From contig VXAY01002192.1 of the NCBI GenBank assembly GCA_013399855.1, positions 1,391,979-1,455,978 of the forward strand: DNA of 64,000 nucleotides, read 5' to 3'. Positions 40,201 to 51,964 of the stretch are shown here, in pieces. The notes beneath the pieces were generated by a model. It had not been told where the DNA came from. It was given only the letters and a program-made list of their open reading frames with translations, and did not search any database. Made by a program: the position numbers and the translations under genes. The first letter of the stretch is position 1; each line of letters begins with the position of its first letter. The stretch comes from Oxyruncus cristatus (taxonomy: Eukaryota; Chordata; Aves; Passeriformes; Cotingidae).

Positions 40201-42907
40201 GTATCTGAACCTACAGTGAAAAAGAAAAAGTAAGCTCAGCAAAATTTCTAAGGTGAGGCCAGGCTTTGAAGAAAGAAGGGGAAACACGGCAAGAGAGAGG
40301 GAGAGGTGTTACATTGCCAAACCTTTGCATTCATTGTACACAAGATACTGAAACAGCTAAAAAGGAATTTTGGAATCAGATATATTTTATTTTTCTGTTT
40401 TCATATTTCATTTTTTGTTTCCAGTTTTGCAGAAGGAATTCATCTCACTGTTTTCTAGGACACACTTCTTTCCTTCTTTAGTCTTGTCTTATGTTAAGAA
40501 TGGGTTGTTTTGGCAAGAGGCACGTTATGGAGAAATGACCTCTGATGTTGGATTAACCCATGCTAGACATTGCCCTTTGCCATGTGATGAAGGAGAGCAA
40601 AGGGTTTAGGATTCAGAATGTCTTGTGAAGTTCTTACCAGACACAGCCCCCACATGGGTTCAAAAAAAGCAAGAAACTTAATTGGTCCAACAAAGAACTG
40701 CATAAACTTAGTATATGAGCAAAAATGAGGCTGAGTGGAAATCAGACATTAAACAAGACTTTTTTTTTTTTAACTCCTCCAAACCTTTCCAGATGTTAAA
40801 AAAAGTAAACAACACGTGACAACTATGTTTTATTTTTAATCCTGGTATTAGGGTTAACTTTACCTTGTTTTTCTGCCTTGTCTCCTTACTACGACTATTG
40901 CTTCCAAATGTGTTGGGTTTAGCTTTCTGTTAAACACGTGCACAAGGTCACTTTTGTAACAGAGTGTGTAAGATAAATTTCAAATGTAGTCCTGCCCAAA
41001 TATAATTGGGAATTTTTATATTTTAACCAAAAGGAATTTGTTCCTCTTTGTGTTGGCGTCAGTGGCAGTTCTTATGTGTAATAAAATTAGCGCTGGTACC
41101 TGAACTTCCCAACAAGGAAATGATTCAAGACAGATGATAATAGAAAGTGGTGAAAAAAGTGGGATGTGGTTACAGCAGCAAAAATCTCACTTATTTGGGT
41201 AATGTCTTCACTGTAGAATTACTCAGCTGGTGTCCCATTTGGAACAACATCCTCCAAGCCAATTGGAATGATGCCTTGACCTAAGCAAGATGAATTGCAG
41301 AGCTATAATTTACAGTGTGTGCATTAATTGTTCTTCTGGCTAATCTGATAAATAGCTCACTTTGCCGGGAGCATTCAGATATCCCTCTTGTTCCTTACCA
41401 CAGTTCTCCCTTTACTTCATTCAGCTCATGAGAAAACTCTCAGTGTCTTGAGAATCATAGGGTGTCTCCACAAGGTCTCTCCAAGCCTCGTCTTACACCT
41501 GTGATTCTGACCTAGTTATTGTTCTGTGTGTCATAATACACTATCATACAACTAAAGTTATTTGTGCAACAAAATATGAAAAGGGTATTTACATTAGCAA
41601 GGAGAAATTAGTCTTCCTTCATTGTAGACCTTTATGTTGTGGAGTGTGATCCATAGGACCCATTCTAGGTGTCATCATGACACTGAGACAAAGATAACCT
41701 TAAAACCACCTATTAATTGTCTATAGAGAGAGGGGCGCTAAGATGTAGACATTTATGTGGGTTAAGGTGAATCCCATTGCAAGTGGCTAATCTCAGCTGG
41801 GAAAGAGCTATCACTTTTCTTACTGCCTTGATTTCAGATCACTGCCTGTCAGAGTGAGTGCTGGGCTGCAGTGTTAAATCAAACAGATTACCTGAGGTAG
41901 TGAGAGATACAAAGCAGTGTAGAGTACAAGCACTTACAGAGTCAGACCCTGGTTGCCTGCACTTTCCTAGCTGACCCAGTCACTGCTGGGGTGGGTGTCA
42001 CTTCCTTTCTCTTTTCAGTGTGGTTTATAACAGTCTGCTCATAATGAGCACCTGTCTCATCTGAAATGTTGTGGCTGTCCTAAGACTGATGTTTGCCATG
42101 AAGGTGGAAGGTTAGACCAGAGATAGTGAAATAGAAGTTGAGCGCTTGTACAGACAAGTGCCAGACAGTAGAAAAGGTCACTACTTGCAGCTGAGACTGG
42201 TGCAAATAGACCTTTGTAGCTTTTTCCCACTATTGTTTCAGCTTAACTGCCTGAATTCACACTCAATGGGCAACGAGAAAAGTACTTGCACAGGCAGGGA
42301 TCTGTTAGACCCAAGAAGAAGCGGGTTTAGCTAAGAGATCATAGCTAAGAGTTAACAAATGCATGTTGAGGTTTCTGGAGAAGCCTCAAGCTGCCATGTA
42401 AGGGACATAAAGAGTATCCAAACAGGATTTTCTTACTGGAGGTATCTTAGAAAATTATAAGATTCACACAAGAATAACTAAGATTAGAGCCCTATAGATG
42501 GGTGCTTGATAAGATGAAGTGGAAAGAGAGAAATGATGCAGTGTCATGACACACGTAACCACCAAACTTTAAAGATATGAATATGTAGGTGTGGGATTTC
42601 TATTTCAAATGTAATGTTGCATTGTGTTGGTTCTGTCTACAGGCTTCAACAATGCAACTTGGATCTGTCCTGAAGACTTCATCTAGAAACCATAGAGTTT
42701 GATCAACCCTCTAATCAGTCAGCCAGAGAGATGCTCATCAGTTCTTCATTGTGCCTTTGCATTTTCAAGAAAAAACAAAATACAGGCATTGGTCAAGACA
42801 AATTTTCTGAACACGATTTTGGGGCTAACAGTGGTTTCTATAGCTAACCATAATTACTATGATTACTTACCTGAATAGCAGCCCACCAGACAGATTAGTC
42901 ACCTGTT
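37237..42907. other. Unique noncoding sequence
   Basis: No gene or young repeat. A- and T-runs occur at 38965-38975, 39170 and 40760-40770. A candidate regulatory patch at 41268-41395 is listed separately. Confidence 0.5.
41268..41395. promoter_or_regulatory. Weak candidate regulatory element
   Basis: A stretch with ATGAATTGCAG, CTATAATTTA, TGCATTAATTG, GGCTAATCTGATAAATAG and a CpG in TTTGCCGGGAGC. Mixed POU/homeodomain-like and GATA-like words lie close together without a repeat explanation. The evidence is motif clustering only, and no conservation can be seen from one sequence. Confidence 0.2.
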
Positions 42908-42956
42908 CCTTTGAGGTTTCAAAGGTGGTTGAATCACGACCACCTTTGATGGTGGC
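42908..42956. repeat. Overlapping inverted repeats with an 11-bp perfect stem
   Basis: TCAAAGGTGGT (42919-42929) and ACCACCTTTGA (42939-42949) form a perfect 11-bp stem around a 9-base loop. Two smaller alternatives overlap it: CCTTTGA/TCAAAGG upstream, and CCACC/GGTGG downstream. The words are related, so the site can switch between mutually exclusive hairpins. No coding or repeat-family context explains it. Confidence 0.75.
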
Positions 42957-43003
42957 TTCATTTCAGGCTATTACACAGAGTTTAGTTTGTGTTACATTAT
43001 TTA

Positions 43004-43039
43004 TATTCTCTATTACATATATGGATGTAATAGAGAATA
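43004..43039. repeat. Perfect 14-bp hairpin
   Basis: TATTCTCTATTACA (43004-43017) and TGTAATAGAGAATA (43026-43039) are exact reverse complements separated by the 8-base loop TATATGGA. A perfect 14-bp stem is unlikely by chance in unique DNA. It could be a young inverted duplication made by template switching during replication, the core of a small palindromic transposon, or a structured transcript. The short stem is below usual microRNA precursor length. Confidence 0.85.
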
Positions 43040-45114
43040 CATGGATGCATAAACTGATCCATTTTAGAAACCTGTTCGCTGAATATAAGCAATTTGTTTG
43101 TGAAGTTTGTTAACTGCATGTCAAGGCATAAACTGTAGGAAAATAACTTCAAAATCCAAGCAACACTAAAAGCAAAGTCATCAATTAATACCTTATCTCA
43201 CATTTCACCAGACAAAAGTAAGACTGTATTACTTCCCACTTTATGTGTGAGTAGAACCCAGGCCATAAAAATCAAATAAGACTCAACTAGGAAAAAATCT
43301 GGGCTAATGAAAAACTTATGTGAGAAATCAAGAAACTCTGTAGGGCCAAGTACACATTGATTTCATAATTCAAATCCTGTAAGCTGCTTTTCCATTAGTT
43401 GGCAAAGTATTTCTCCAAGCTTTGCCTTGACTAGAAAGTGCTGGTTTTAACACGATAATGAGCTTAGCATCAGTTTTCAAATCCTTATCACAAACAGAAT
43501 TAGAGCTGAAATAATCAGGACAATGTAAGATTTTCTTGTATCTCCTCTTGATCGTTTAGCAATGATCAACATAGTGTCAGCTAAATCAAATCTTCTCATG
43601 TGTTCAAAGTTGTTATGACATTGCCTGGAATGACATTGCCTGGAAACTTTCTTTGTCAAGCTGGGACATCGCATTTCCCCATGGATCCCCTCAAGGCTGA
43701 TGAGAGTGGTTTAGTCATGAACTCTGTAGGTTTGCATGCCTTTTCTGAGTACGATACATTACCAAAGAAGTGTGATCAGAAGATCGGTATGGAAACTGCT
43801 TTCTTTTTCCTGAAGAGTTTGCTTAAGACCTTATAATTGACATGAAAACCTCTGGGTTCATATACCTGAAGGATTTTGAGCCATCTTCATTGTGATCTTG
43901 GTACTTGAGAATGCTTGTGAAGGTTAATAATTGACGTTCCTTTACATTTTGGCATTTAATTACATTGACAACTGCAACAAAACATTGTAGTGGATGTTTG
44001 TCAATTCCCTTTACCGTGGTTTGCAGATGATCTAGTCAATTCTATTTCCAGTGAAAAATAAAGTAATACTGGTCTACAGTTCATTGTTTTTAAAGCTGAA
44101 GACATGATCATAATTAAAACTGTGGTTCTCCAAAATATATGAGCTGTAGATTCTCACCAGTCTGTTCACTGAAGCCCATGGAGTCAGATTGACCTAGAAC
44201 TGTTTTGGAGTTTTGTTTTGGGGCTTTGCTGTGGGCTTAGTTTGTTTGTTTATTTATCTGAGAAAATAAACCCCAAACCAGAATTTCTTTATTTTAGCTG
44301 GATAAACTGAAATCTGGGTTGGTCAAGTGGCTTTGGCAAAGCCAGTGGACTAGCTAGGGCAGAACTAGATTAGCATACAGACTTGTAATTCTGTATTCCA
44401 TGTTCTCATTGCCCTGGTAGATGTTCAGTCAGTTGTCTCAGTTCTTTACAAAGTATACGAGTACCAACAACCTTGTGTGATCTATTCAGAAACAAGGCAA
44501 ATACACAAAATCTGAGATGTAACTGAGCTTATTCAATATACTAAGGAAACCAGCAAATCAGTTCAATGCAGCAACATGAACAAGTGACAAAGGAGAGGAG
44601 AAACAAACTTTGATTTACTGAATTAAAATAAATTAATTAAGTATAGCTTTACTGAATGTTCTTCTGGAAACCTTGTTTTGTCTATTGATGTGGGGTTTTT
44701 TTAGTATAGGCTCCTCTCCTACTCCCATTTCTGGCACTAGAGAAAAACTAGGAGTATATTATTTTCATTGAGGTTCTCAACTATTGAATAAAGGATTTCA
44801 TTGGTAGTCTATCTCCCATTTTTACCATCAGAAAAGACACTCTTCAATTCCAGAAGTCTACAAACCAGAAGCCTCTCCAGAAACTTTTGTAGCCACCTGC
44901 TGAAGTGCTGTACTGGGCTTTTGAAATTGAGGCCAAGAGAGTAATGCTGTTAACCAGACCTATTTTCTTGGTAACCTGACTGCTCAGGCAGAGCATGCTA
45001 CCTTCTGCTCTCAGAGGTGCCAATGCTCTGAGGTTCCTTCTCGAGGTCCTAACCAGTGCTATGCATTATCGTGTACTGTCAGTCCAGGAAACCAACAGAG
45101 AGACAGATAAAATG
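43040..45114. other. Unique noncoding sequence
   Basis: No gene seen. There is a perfect 15-base tandem duplication at 43616-43645, GTTT repeats near 44245, and a GTTCACTGAAGCCCATGGAG run near 44164 that may be another hairpin-repeat remnant. Confidence 0.5.
43616..43645 (+). repeat. 15-bp tandem duplication
   Basis: TGACATTGCCTGGAA is present twice head-to-tail without a mismatch. This is a simple, recent-looking replication slippage event in otherwise unique sequence. Confidence 0.85.
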
Positions 45115-45857
45115 GGATGGGGCAACCCTGGATGTTCCTAAAGACTGCGGAATGAGATGCTGGAAAACAGTGCCATGGAAAGGGATCTGAGGGTCCTGGT
45201 CAATGGCAAGTTGAATAGGAGTCAGCAGTGCCCTGGCAGCCAGGAGGGTCAGTCATGTCTTGGGGGGGCATCAGGCAAAGCATCACCAGCTGGTCAAGGG
45301 AGGGAATTGTCCCACTCTACTCTGCACTGGGGCCACCTCACCTTAAGTCCTGTGAGCACTTTTGGGCACAGCAGTATAGGAAAGGTATTAGGCTGTTAGA
45401 GAGCATCCAAAGGAGGGCAACGAAGAAGGTGAAGGGCCTTGAGGGCTGTGTGAGGAGCAGCTGAGTCACTTGGTCTATTCAGTCTGGAGAAGAGGAGACT
45501 GAGGGGAGTCCTCACTGCAGTAACAACTTCCTCATGATAGGAAGAGGAGGAGCAGGCAATGATCTCTTCTCTGTAGTGACCAGTGGCAGGACCTGAGAGA
45601 ATGGCCTGAAGGTCTATCAGGGGAGTTTTAGGTTGGATATTAGAAAAAGGTTCTTCACCAGAAGGTGGTTGGGCACTGGAACAGGCTCCCCAGGGAAGTG
45701 GTCACAGAACCAAGCCTGAGAGAGTTCAAGAAGCATTTGGGTGATACTCTCAGGTACATGATGTGACTCTTGGGGATGGTCCTGTGCAGGGCTAGGGGTT
45801 GGACTCGATGATCCTGATGGGACCCATTCAACTCAGCATATTCTGTGATTCTGTGAA
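45115..45857 (+). mobile_element. CR1 LINE fragment with intact 3' terminus
   Basis: About 740 bp of the CR1 3' end. The early part still encodes recognisable ORF2 residues (ENSAMERDLRVLVNGKLNRSQQ near 45160-45225, then IVPLYSALGPPHLKSCEHFWAQQYRKGIRLLESIQRRATKKVKGLE in another frame at 45310-45450). Frameshifts and stops break it repeatedly. The noncoding tail shows TCTGGAGAAGAGGAGACTGA, TTTAGGTTGGATATTAG, CAGGGAAGTGGT and GGTTGGACTCGATGATCCT. It ends in two exact ATTCTGTG octamers at 45840-45855, the diagnostic CR1 end. It is 5'-truncated, inactive, and more diverged than the - strand copy at 33.7 kb. Confidence 0.93.
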
Positions 45858-47418
45858 AATTAGTCATGTAAGAAAAGATATGTGGTGGTGGTGACAAAGC
45901 TGGGTGACTTTTTCAAGACATTTTGTACATCCTAAAACTAGAGCTACATCTGTGTGTGTTCCTACTCCTTCTCCCTTGACTTTTCCTAGATGTTGACAGT
46001 AATTTTCACACTATGGGTCAAGACTAGGGGTCAGAGGACACTTCAGAGACGGTCACAAACTACTAGAAAAAGTTTATGGAGGTTTTTTAACAAAGCCAGG
46101 AACAACAAAAAACCCATTATTCCTATGAATAGCAAGTTAGCCTGCTCTAACATTTGATTAAAAGCAGCAGCCCCTCATTCAAACCCCAGTTTTTTGCCTT
46201 TGAAATGCTGTACTCTCTTAAGAAATTCAGGACACTTTCAAAAGACAGAGGGGTGACAGGGCTCACAATTTTCAAAAGGGAAAATTTTTGGTTCAGCTAA
46301 TTATCCCCCCAAATGGGTGTGGGGGTTAAACTAACAGAGAATGCAGATAGCACATTTGCAGAAAAGGAAAGCCCTGCTCTGTGGACTATGTTAATCCAAC
46401 CAGGGAGCAACCTACTACCTCATGTGATCACATGAGATTTCAAACTCAAATTTGTGCCTCTCCAGCATCATGTGTTTGGTTGCTAAAGTAGCCTATAACT
46501 TAGGTTTTGATAAATGACCAGTAGTGACCTGCATGAGTTGGGTATAATTACAATCAAACTTTATTAGATCTAAATCAGACGTGCCATATAAAAACGAGGT
46601 AAAGGAAGAAGTAGGGTAACCTGGATGCCAAACCAACAAAACCTGGCAGGTTGATACTGCTTCTACTACTTTGGTTGTACAGGAAGGAGGACTGCAAGTC
46701 CAACGTAGTGGAGTGAGTATGATGGTAGAGCAGAAGGGCTAGAGAAAGGGGCCCAGGACACCAAAATCTCTCTGGTTCTGCATGGAAAGATGAGACATTG
46801 TCCTGTATATTTGGATGCTTTTTCAAGTTAATTTTGGTTGAAGATTTAGATTTAATGAAAGGTGAAAGTCTGAGGTTACTAGAACAGTTAATGAACCTTC
46901 TGCCAATTAAAGGTTTTGCCCCAAAGACCACACCTTGCGACGGCTGAATTTCACTGCCACCCCTACCAGAGTGTTTTCCCTCTGCTACCTTGTTATTGTA
47001 GTGATGGTGGCATTGTAAATTATAGTCCCAGATGGATGAAGAACCCTTCTGAACTGATCCTAGTAGTGTTCCCTATAGTATTGCTAATGATTACACAGCT
47101 GCCTAGTAGGCATTCTAGAGCATAGGCTCATGGGTCTGCCTCCAGGACAAGTTGCAATAAAGTTTATTTTCATTCAAAACAATATATATTGGGATTATTG
47201 TCAGAGCAGCCCCAGAGGCTTGCACAGGAGGTCTAGTAAGCATTGGTAAGAAAATTAGAAGCCTTGAGGTTATTAATGTTGCTAGAACAGCAAGCTTAGT
47301 GGCCAGCAGAGGTATAATTTACCTACATTGGCATCACACACTGGAGGCAAGGCAATCAAGTAAGAGGTCAAGGGACTTTAACATAATATAAGATAGATAT
47401 ATAGCCCCAAGCTTTTTA
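45858..47418. other. Unique noncoding sequence
   Basis: No gene recognised. It contains the 18-bp palindrome at 46419-46436. Open frames such as 46575-46931 (-) show no family features. Confidence 0.5.
46419..46436. promoter_or_regulatory. 18-bp perfect palindrome with two E-box/M-box-like halves
   Basis: CTCATGTGATCACATGAG equals its own reverse complement. Each half contains CATGTG/CACATG, and the octamers TCATGTGA and TCACATGA match the M-box form of the E-box bound by MITF/TFE-family bHLH-ZIP factors (known for that family). The arrangement gives two abutting sites in mirror orientation. Whether anything binds is inference, and no promoter or gene is visible nearby. Confidence 0.35.
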
Positions 47419-47502
47419 GGCCAGATTCTCGGCTGCTGTAAATCACTGTAGCTTCATGGGAATCAGTCTTAACGCAGTTTTCAGTGTGCTAAGAATCTGG
47501 CC
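47419..47502. repeat. 84-bp hairpin-type ancient repeat (MITE-like)
   Basis: GGCCAGATTCT (47419-47429) and AGAATCTGGCC (47492-47502) are perfect 11-bp terminal inverted repeats. Inside, the left arm GCTGCTGTAAATCACTGTAG and the right arm are degraded complements. I recall abundant palindromic relics in reptile and bird genomes beginning 'ggccagat.ct' with an internal 'gtgtaaatc' motif, and this copy fits that plan. The family name is not asserted. It has no coding capacity. Confidence 0.6.
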
Positions 47503-49229
47503 CATACCTTTTATGGAAGTTATCCTGAGATCTGAAATGAATGCAACAGCAAAACTCAATTTTCATTTTTGCTTTCTTTTAAAGCCAACACATGACATTT
47601 TTAGCTCAGCTATACATTGGTTTGGAGAGCAAGACTGTAGTTAAACACTTTTGGCAAGGGCACATCTCAAAATGGTCATGAAAGAACTGATGAGATTCCA
47701 TCAACACACATTAGCTAATAGAGAGAAAACTTAAGTAAATGCAGAAGGAGCAAATATCTATTTTTAACTGGTTGGTAACCAGTTCAGGTAACATACAGTC
47801 CTTTTGCCTGCAGCTGGGGGTTCTAGTCAATAAAACAGCAGTTCATGTTGCTGTTTATAAAAATGGGTTAGCATATGTTTGAATAAAAATGTAATATCCG
47901 CTTTTTGGGGAATTAAGCAACATGAAAATGTTCTGTGAATTCATGCCAGGGGACAGAGAGAGGAAGCTGACATAGATAGCAGAGAGTGTGGGGAAGACAC
48001 AGACAAGTAAAATGCTTGCACCATTCACTCACAGATATGCAAGAGTCAGTCCTTCTTGGTACGTAGAGGTCCAGGTCACAATTTTTATTCCTGAATTGCA
48101 GTCCAAGTCTATGTCTCACTGCAGTCCCAAAGCTGATGGAGTTTCAGGGACCACAGAGGAGGTTGTGTCTAGTGTTTTTGATCAGGATAATTTGTGGCAA
48201 CTCATAAATATAAATCCTGTGCTAACACTTGAATCTCTACCAAACACTTTAGCCTCAAGTAGTATTGCTCCCTGTTCTCAAGAAGTCCTCCTATTTACTG
48301 ACTTATCACAGTTACACATAGTACCTGTCATAGGAAGAAGTTTTTAACACATTTCTTTGATGAAAAATTTAATAGCAAGTGCAATAAAATTCAAGAAACA
48401 TATTTTTCTGAAGTGCGGAGATGAACCTGTGAATCAATCAACTTACTTGTCCTACATATCTGTAGGGACTGAGCTACTTAAGTGCCCCACTTTTGTTGCG
48501 CTTTGTAGTTGTCCTTTGTTTAGAGAAGGACCTGACTTCAATTGACTCTTGAGAGGAAGTTTAGCTTGTGTAGTTTGCATTAATATATCAGTATTTTGAA
48601 TCTTTGTATCTGTTGGAAGTCTGAGTTTCAAAACTGATCTGTGATAACAGATGGATTAGATTCATTAACTCTTTCTTGGCTCTGGAGTTTAATGAAGTCA
48701 CATCTTCCAGGTCAATAAGGTATTAAAACTTGGAGATACTACTTCACTTGAAGGCAAGATACTTACAGTGGACCAGACAGGGATTTTACAGGTCAGAATT
48801 GAAAGGGTACATAGCATTTTATCCATTTCAAAGCTTCTGGTTAAAAAAAGGAAAATAAAGTTTTAAAAAGTTTAAGGTAAAATAAGCTGAAAGGTGATAT
48901 ATCCTGTGCTGAGAGAAGACAGAAGAATAGGAATTGAAAAAGTGAATTACACCTTTCTGCTCAGCATTCTCTTCCTCTGTCCTTTCCTTCACCCTCTGTG
49001 TGAATCAGTTTATTTCCAGCTGTGCTTCCATACAGCTTTTCTGACCACCAAGAACAGGAATCCTCACACCCGCATCTCCCTTCTGTTTACCTTCCTTCTA
49101 TTTGCTCTTAATAGAAACAAGCAGGACCCTGATGAAGTCTGAGGGAGCTACATCCCCTCCATCAAGTCAGGCATGACCTCTCCTCTCCTGCCTTCCCACC
49201 TTCAGCACTGCTGGTGGCTGCTCCTTCCC

Positions 49230-49250
49230 CAGCAGCAGCAGCAGCAGCAG
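49230..49250 (+). repeat. (CAG)7 trinucleotide repeat
   Basis: Seven uninterrupted CAG units, followed at once by a GC-rich stretch with several CpGs (CTGCCGGCTCCGCCGCCAGC). In the - strand it reads as a short leucine/cysteine/alanine-rich frame with no family match. CAG tracts are often found in exons, but no gene structure supports that here. Confidence 0.9.
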
Positions 49251-50166
49251 AGCTGCCGGCTCCGCCGCCAGCAGAGTTCGCAGATCATCATGCTCATTAA
49301 CACAAACTGAACTCGACTGTGACTCAAATTGATATACCAGACAGTCAACTGCAGTTGCTGGGGAACCAAACACTCCAAGTGTTCTGCCTCCACTGCTCCT
49401 GGGGAGGAAACCTCTGGGCAGAGACCTGGGGCAGAGAGCTGAAGAGCATGACTTTCTTAGGTTACACCAAACTGGACCACCGCAGAGTCTTTGGAAGTTC
49501 CTTCTGTCACTGTCTGAGTTGCCCTGGAACAGAGTTATAAAGCATGTGTGAGGTCAAGGAAATCTGTTCTGTCATGCTTCTTTGCATGGGTAACTGAAAA
49601 CCCACAGCCTTACTCAACCCATCTCCTCAGAGTATTTGTGCTCTCTGGAAGGAGAACTGCCCTCCAGAAGCCAGTGTTGGTGACAAGGGACCAGTTGGCA
49701 TGCTTGCAACCCTTCACTTTTATGCAGGCAGCCTGCCAGGCTGATCAGAATCTAAATTTAACTGTGCTGCTTCAGGTATTGTGAAAACAGTGTGTTTCTG
49801 GATCACTAGAGATGCTGGGCAGTGAGCCATCCTGAGGACCAGGAGCCAGAATGTCAACTGTTGGCATGTTCTATGGAAAGCATATAGCTGATTCTTTCTT
49901 GGCCATTTATCTCCCAGTCCAAACAAGGGGCAGAAGTTTGAAGTGTTAACCCTTCCAAATATTTAGGAGGAGATACCACGGGCAGTCACTTACTATTTAA
50001 GAATAAAAAGGCTCGCCCACTGTTCCTGTGTAAGGATGAAAACTTTGCTGATTAGGAAGCAAACCGTACCTGCATGATATGTGAGGGTTTGTTTTCAATG
50101 ATCTCAGTGACTTTTTGCCTGTTGATACTTACAAAGAATCTGACCCACAGTTCTCCAGAGCTGTGA

Positions 50167-50187
50167 GTATGGGATCAAATCCCATAC
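50167..50187. repeat. Perfect 9-bp hairpin with 3-base loop
   Basis: GTATGGGAT and ATCCCATAC flank the triplet CAA. It is a compact, stable small stem-loop in unique sequence, without a T-run to suggest a terminator or a longer arm to suggest a microRNA precursor. Confidence 0.7.
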
Positions 50188-51798
50188 ACTATGTTACAAG
50201 CATCTCTTGATGACTCCCAAAGCACTTGCAAACACAAAAGAGGATAAAATATGAGATGAATGGGAAGCTTGAATGAAGTAGGAATTGTAAACCTTTAAGC
50301 AGAATTTCTCTCTGGAGATTTCAGAGTCTTCTGTTACTAATAGGTGAGGATCACATGACCAGTGAGGATCACAGGCAATGCCACAGCAAGATCAAAACAT
50401 AAACATTATTCCTGTGTTATTTTAGCTAAACCAGGAACAAATCTGGCACCATACAACTCTGGCCTTTCAGCTCTGAGGCAGGGCAAGAGCAGTGCTCATG
50501 CCAGCTGGCTATCTGTTCTGCAAGAGTCAACAAGTTTCTTGACATGCGATGTCCTTCTATCTCATTTGTTGATTGGAGCAGTGAAATATTTATGAACTGC
50601 CATCAGTGTCCAACTTTGAGTTTTGACCCAGTAAAGGATAAATATGGGACAATTTGCCTTTGGCCTTTCACTTTGGCCAGTGACCAGCTTTCTGTCTGTT
50701 TGTGGTTTCAACTGGATGGAGAAACAACAGTCCCCTAGGTAAAACCCTTTCCATATCTATGACTTACTCCAGAAATAAATGGTTTTAAAACCAAACACAT
50801 CGAGTGAGAAACAAATCCCACACAGTTGTCCAATGGCCTTTGACCTCCTAATGGCTTGATGCCATCTGGCTGCCAGCTGGCTACTTCACTACACGAGGAA
50901 ATAAGTTTCTCACAGACAACACTCCCTTCCATTTTTAGTCCTACCAAAAAAGAAAAGACAAACACACCTTTCCTATAACACTATTTCAATCCAAAAAAGG
51001 GAGTGATGTGACACAGGTGCCTGTTGAACTTTCAACTTTGAATGGCAAACGACCAACTAGCTACTGCTGGACTTCACTCCCACAGCAAAACAAAAACTTG
51101 CTCAGGCAAATCATTGTACAAGTCTTACCACCTTAAAAGAAGTATTTAAAAATGAAAAGAGAATAGAGTAAATAAATGAAGAAACCAAATGTAGTGGGAG
51201 GTACTGCAGACCTTTTGTACACGTTAAGCCATGAGTAGAGATGCATACCTTTTGGCAGATATGCAACGAGATAGGCTTTATACACAGGCTCCATGCAAAA
51301 GTGTTCCTGCTTTATACAAAAACAGATGGGATGTGAAGGATTTTTACTTTGCAGTGGAAATAGTTCACAGTCTGATTCAGCAGACATTTGCCTGGTTCCT
51401 GGAAGTAGAGCAAATGTGTGCTGTCAGGACTGGGCACACAAGCTTCCTGACCCTCCCAGCTGCCTACCAAAATCCAGGACACATAAGATGCATAAGAATG
51501 TCTTGGAGAGCTGAAGGAAGGAGATCCTGGGAATAGTTCACAGGCAGGTTATGAGAGGGGCTCCCAGGGACTCCAGTGCTAGGCAGGATGAGGCTGGGCT
51601 AGGCAGGCAGCTGGATTGGAGGGTGATCTGCTGCTGCAGGTCATTTCCTGTCACAGATAGCTGTTGCAATTATCCAACAGTCCCCACATCAACATATGCC
51701 CTCATATGAGATAGATCCAGTATGGGAAATGCATCTATATTGCTCAAGAGCAATTGAACACCCTTATATTAGTCATATAATGACAGAACTTTATATAG

Positions 51799-51799
<1 letters not shown>

Positions 51800-51829
<30 letters not shown>

Positions 51830-51964
51830 CTTCTTTCTTTCTTTCTTTCTCTCTTTCTTTCTTTCTTTCATTTCCTTCTTTCTTTCTCTCTTTCTTTATC
51901 TCTTTCTTTCTTTCTTTCTCTCTTTCTTTTCTGTCTTTTCTGTCTTGTCTTTCTTTCTTTTCTC
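51800..51964 (+). repeat. CTTT (GAAA on the - strand) tetranucleotide array
   Basis: About 165 bases built almost wholly of CTTT units with scattered C/T interruptions (CCTT, CTCT, and TGTC near the right end). It is a strand-pure polypyrimidine tract, likely highly polymorphic and capable of triplex formation. The phenylalanine/leucine/serine open frame through it is an artefact of the repeat. Confidence 0.97.

Larger units (their letters stand above)
47503..51799. other. Unique noncoding sequence
   Basis: No supportable gene. The frame at 47988-48347 (+, 119 codons) lacks recognisable features. A locally GC-richer patch with a CAG run lies at 49190-49290, and a small perfect hairpin at 50167-50187. 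Confidence 0.5.

Noticed and set aside
41721..41741. GAGAGGGGCGCTA as a possible CTCF site
   Set aside because: The 5' CC and central AG positions of the CTCF core do not match, so only the GC-rich end agrees.
45780..45897. Minus-strand 80-codon frame over the CR1 tail
   Set aside because: It is an antisense shadow of the CR1 3' region.
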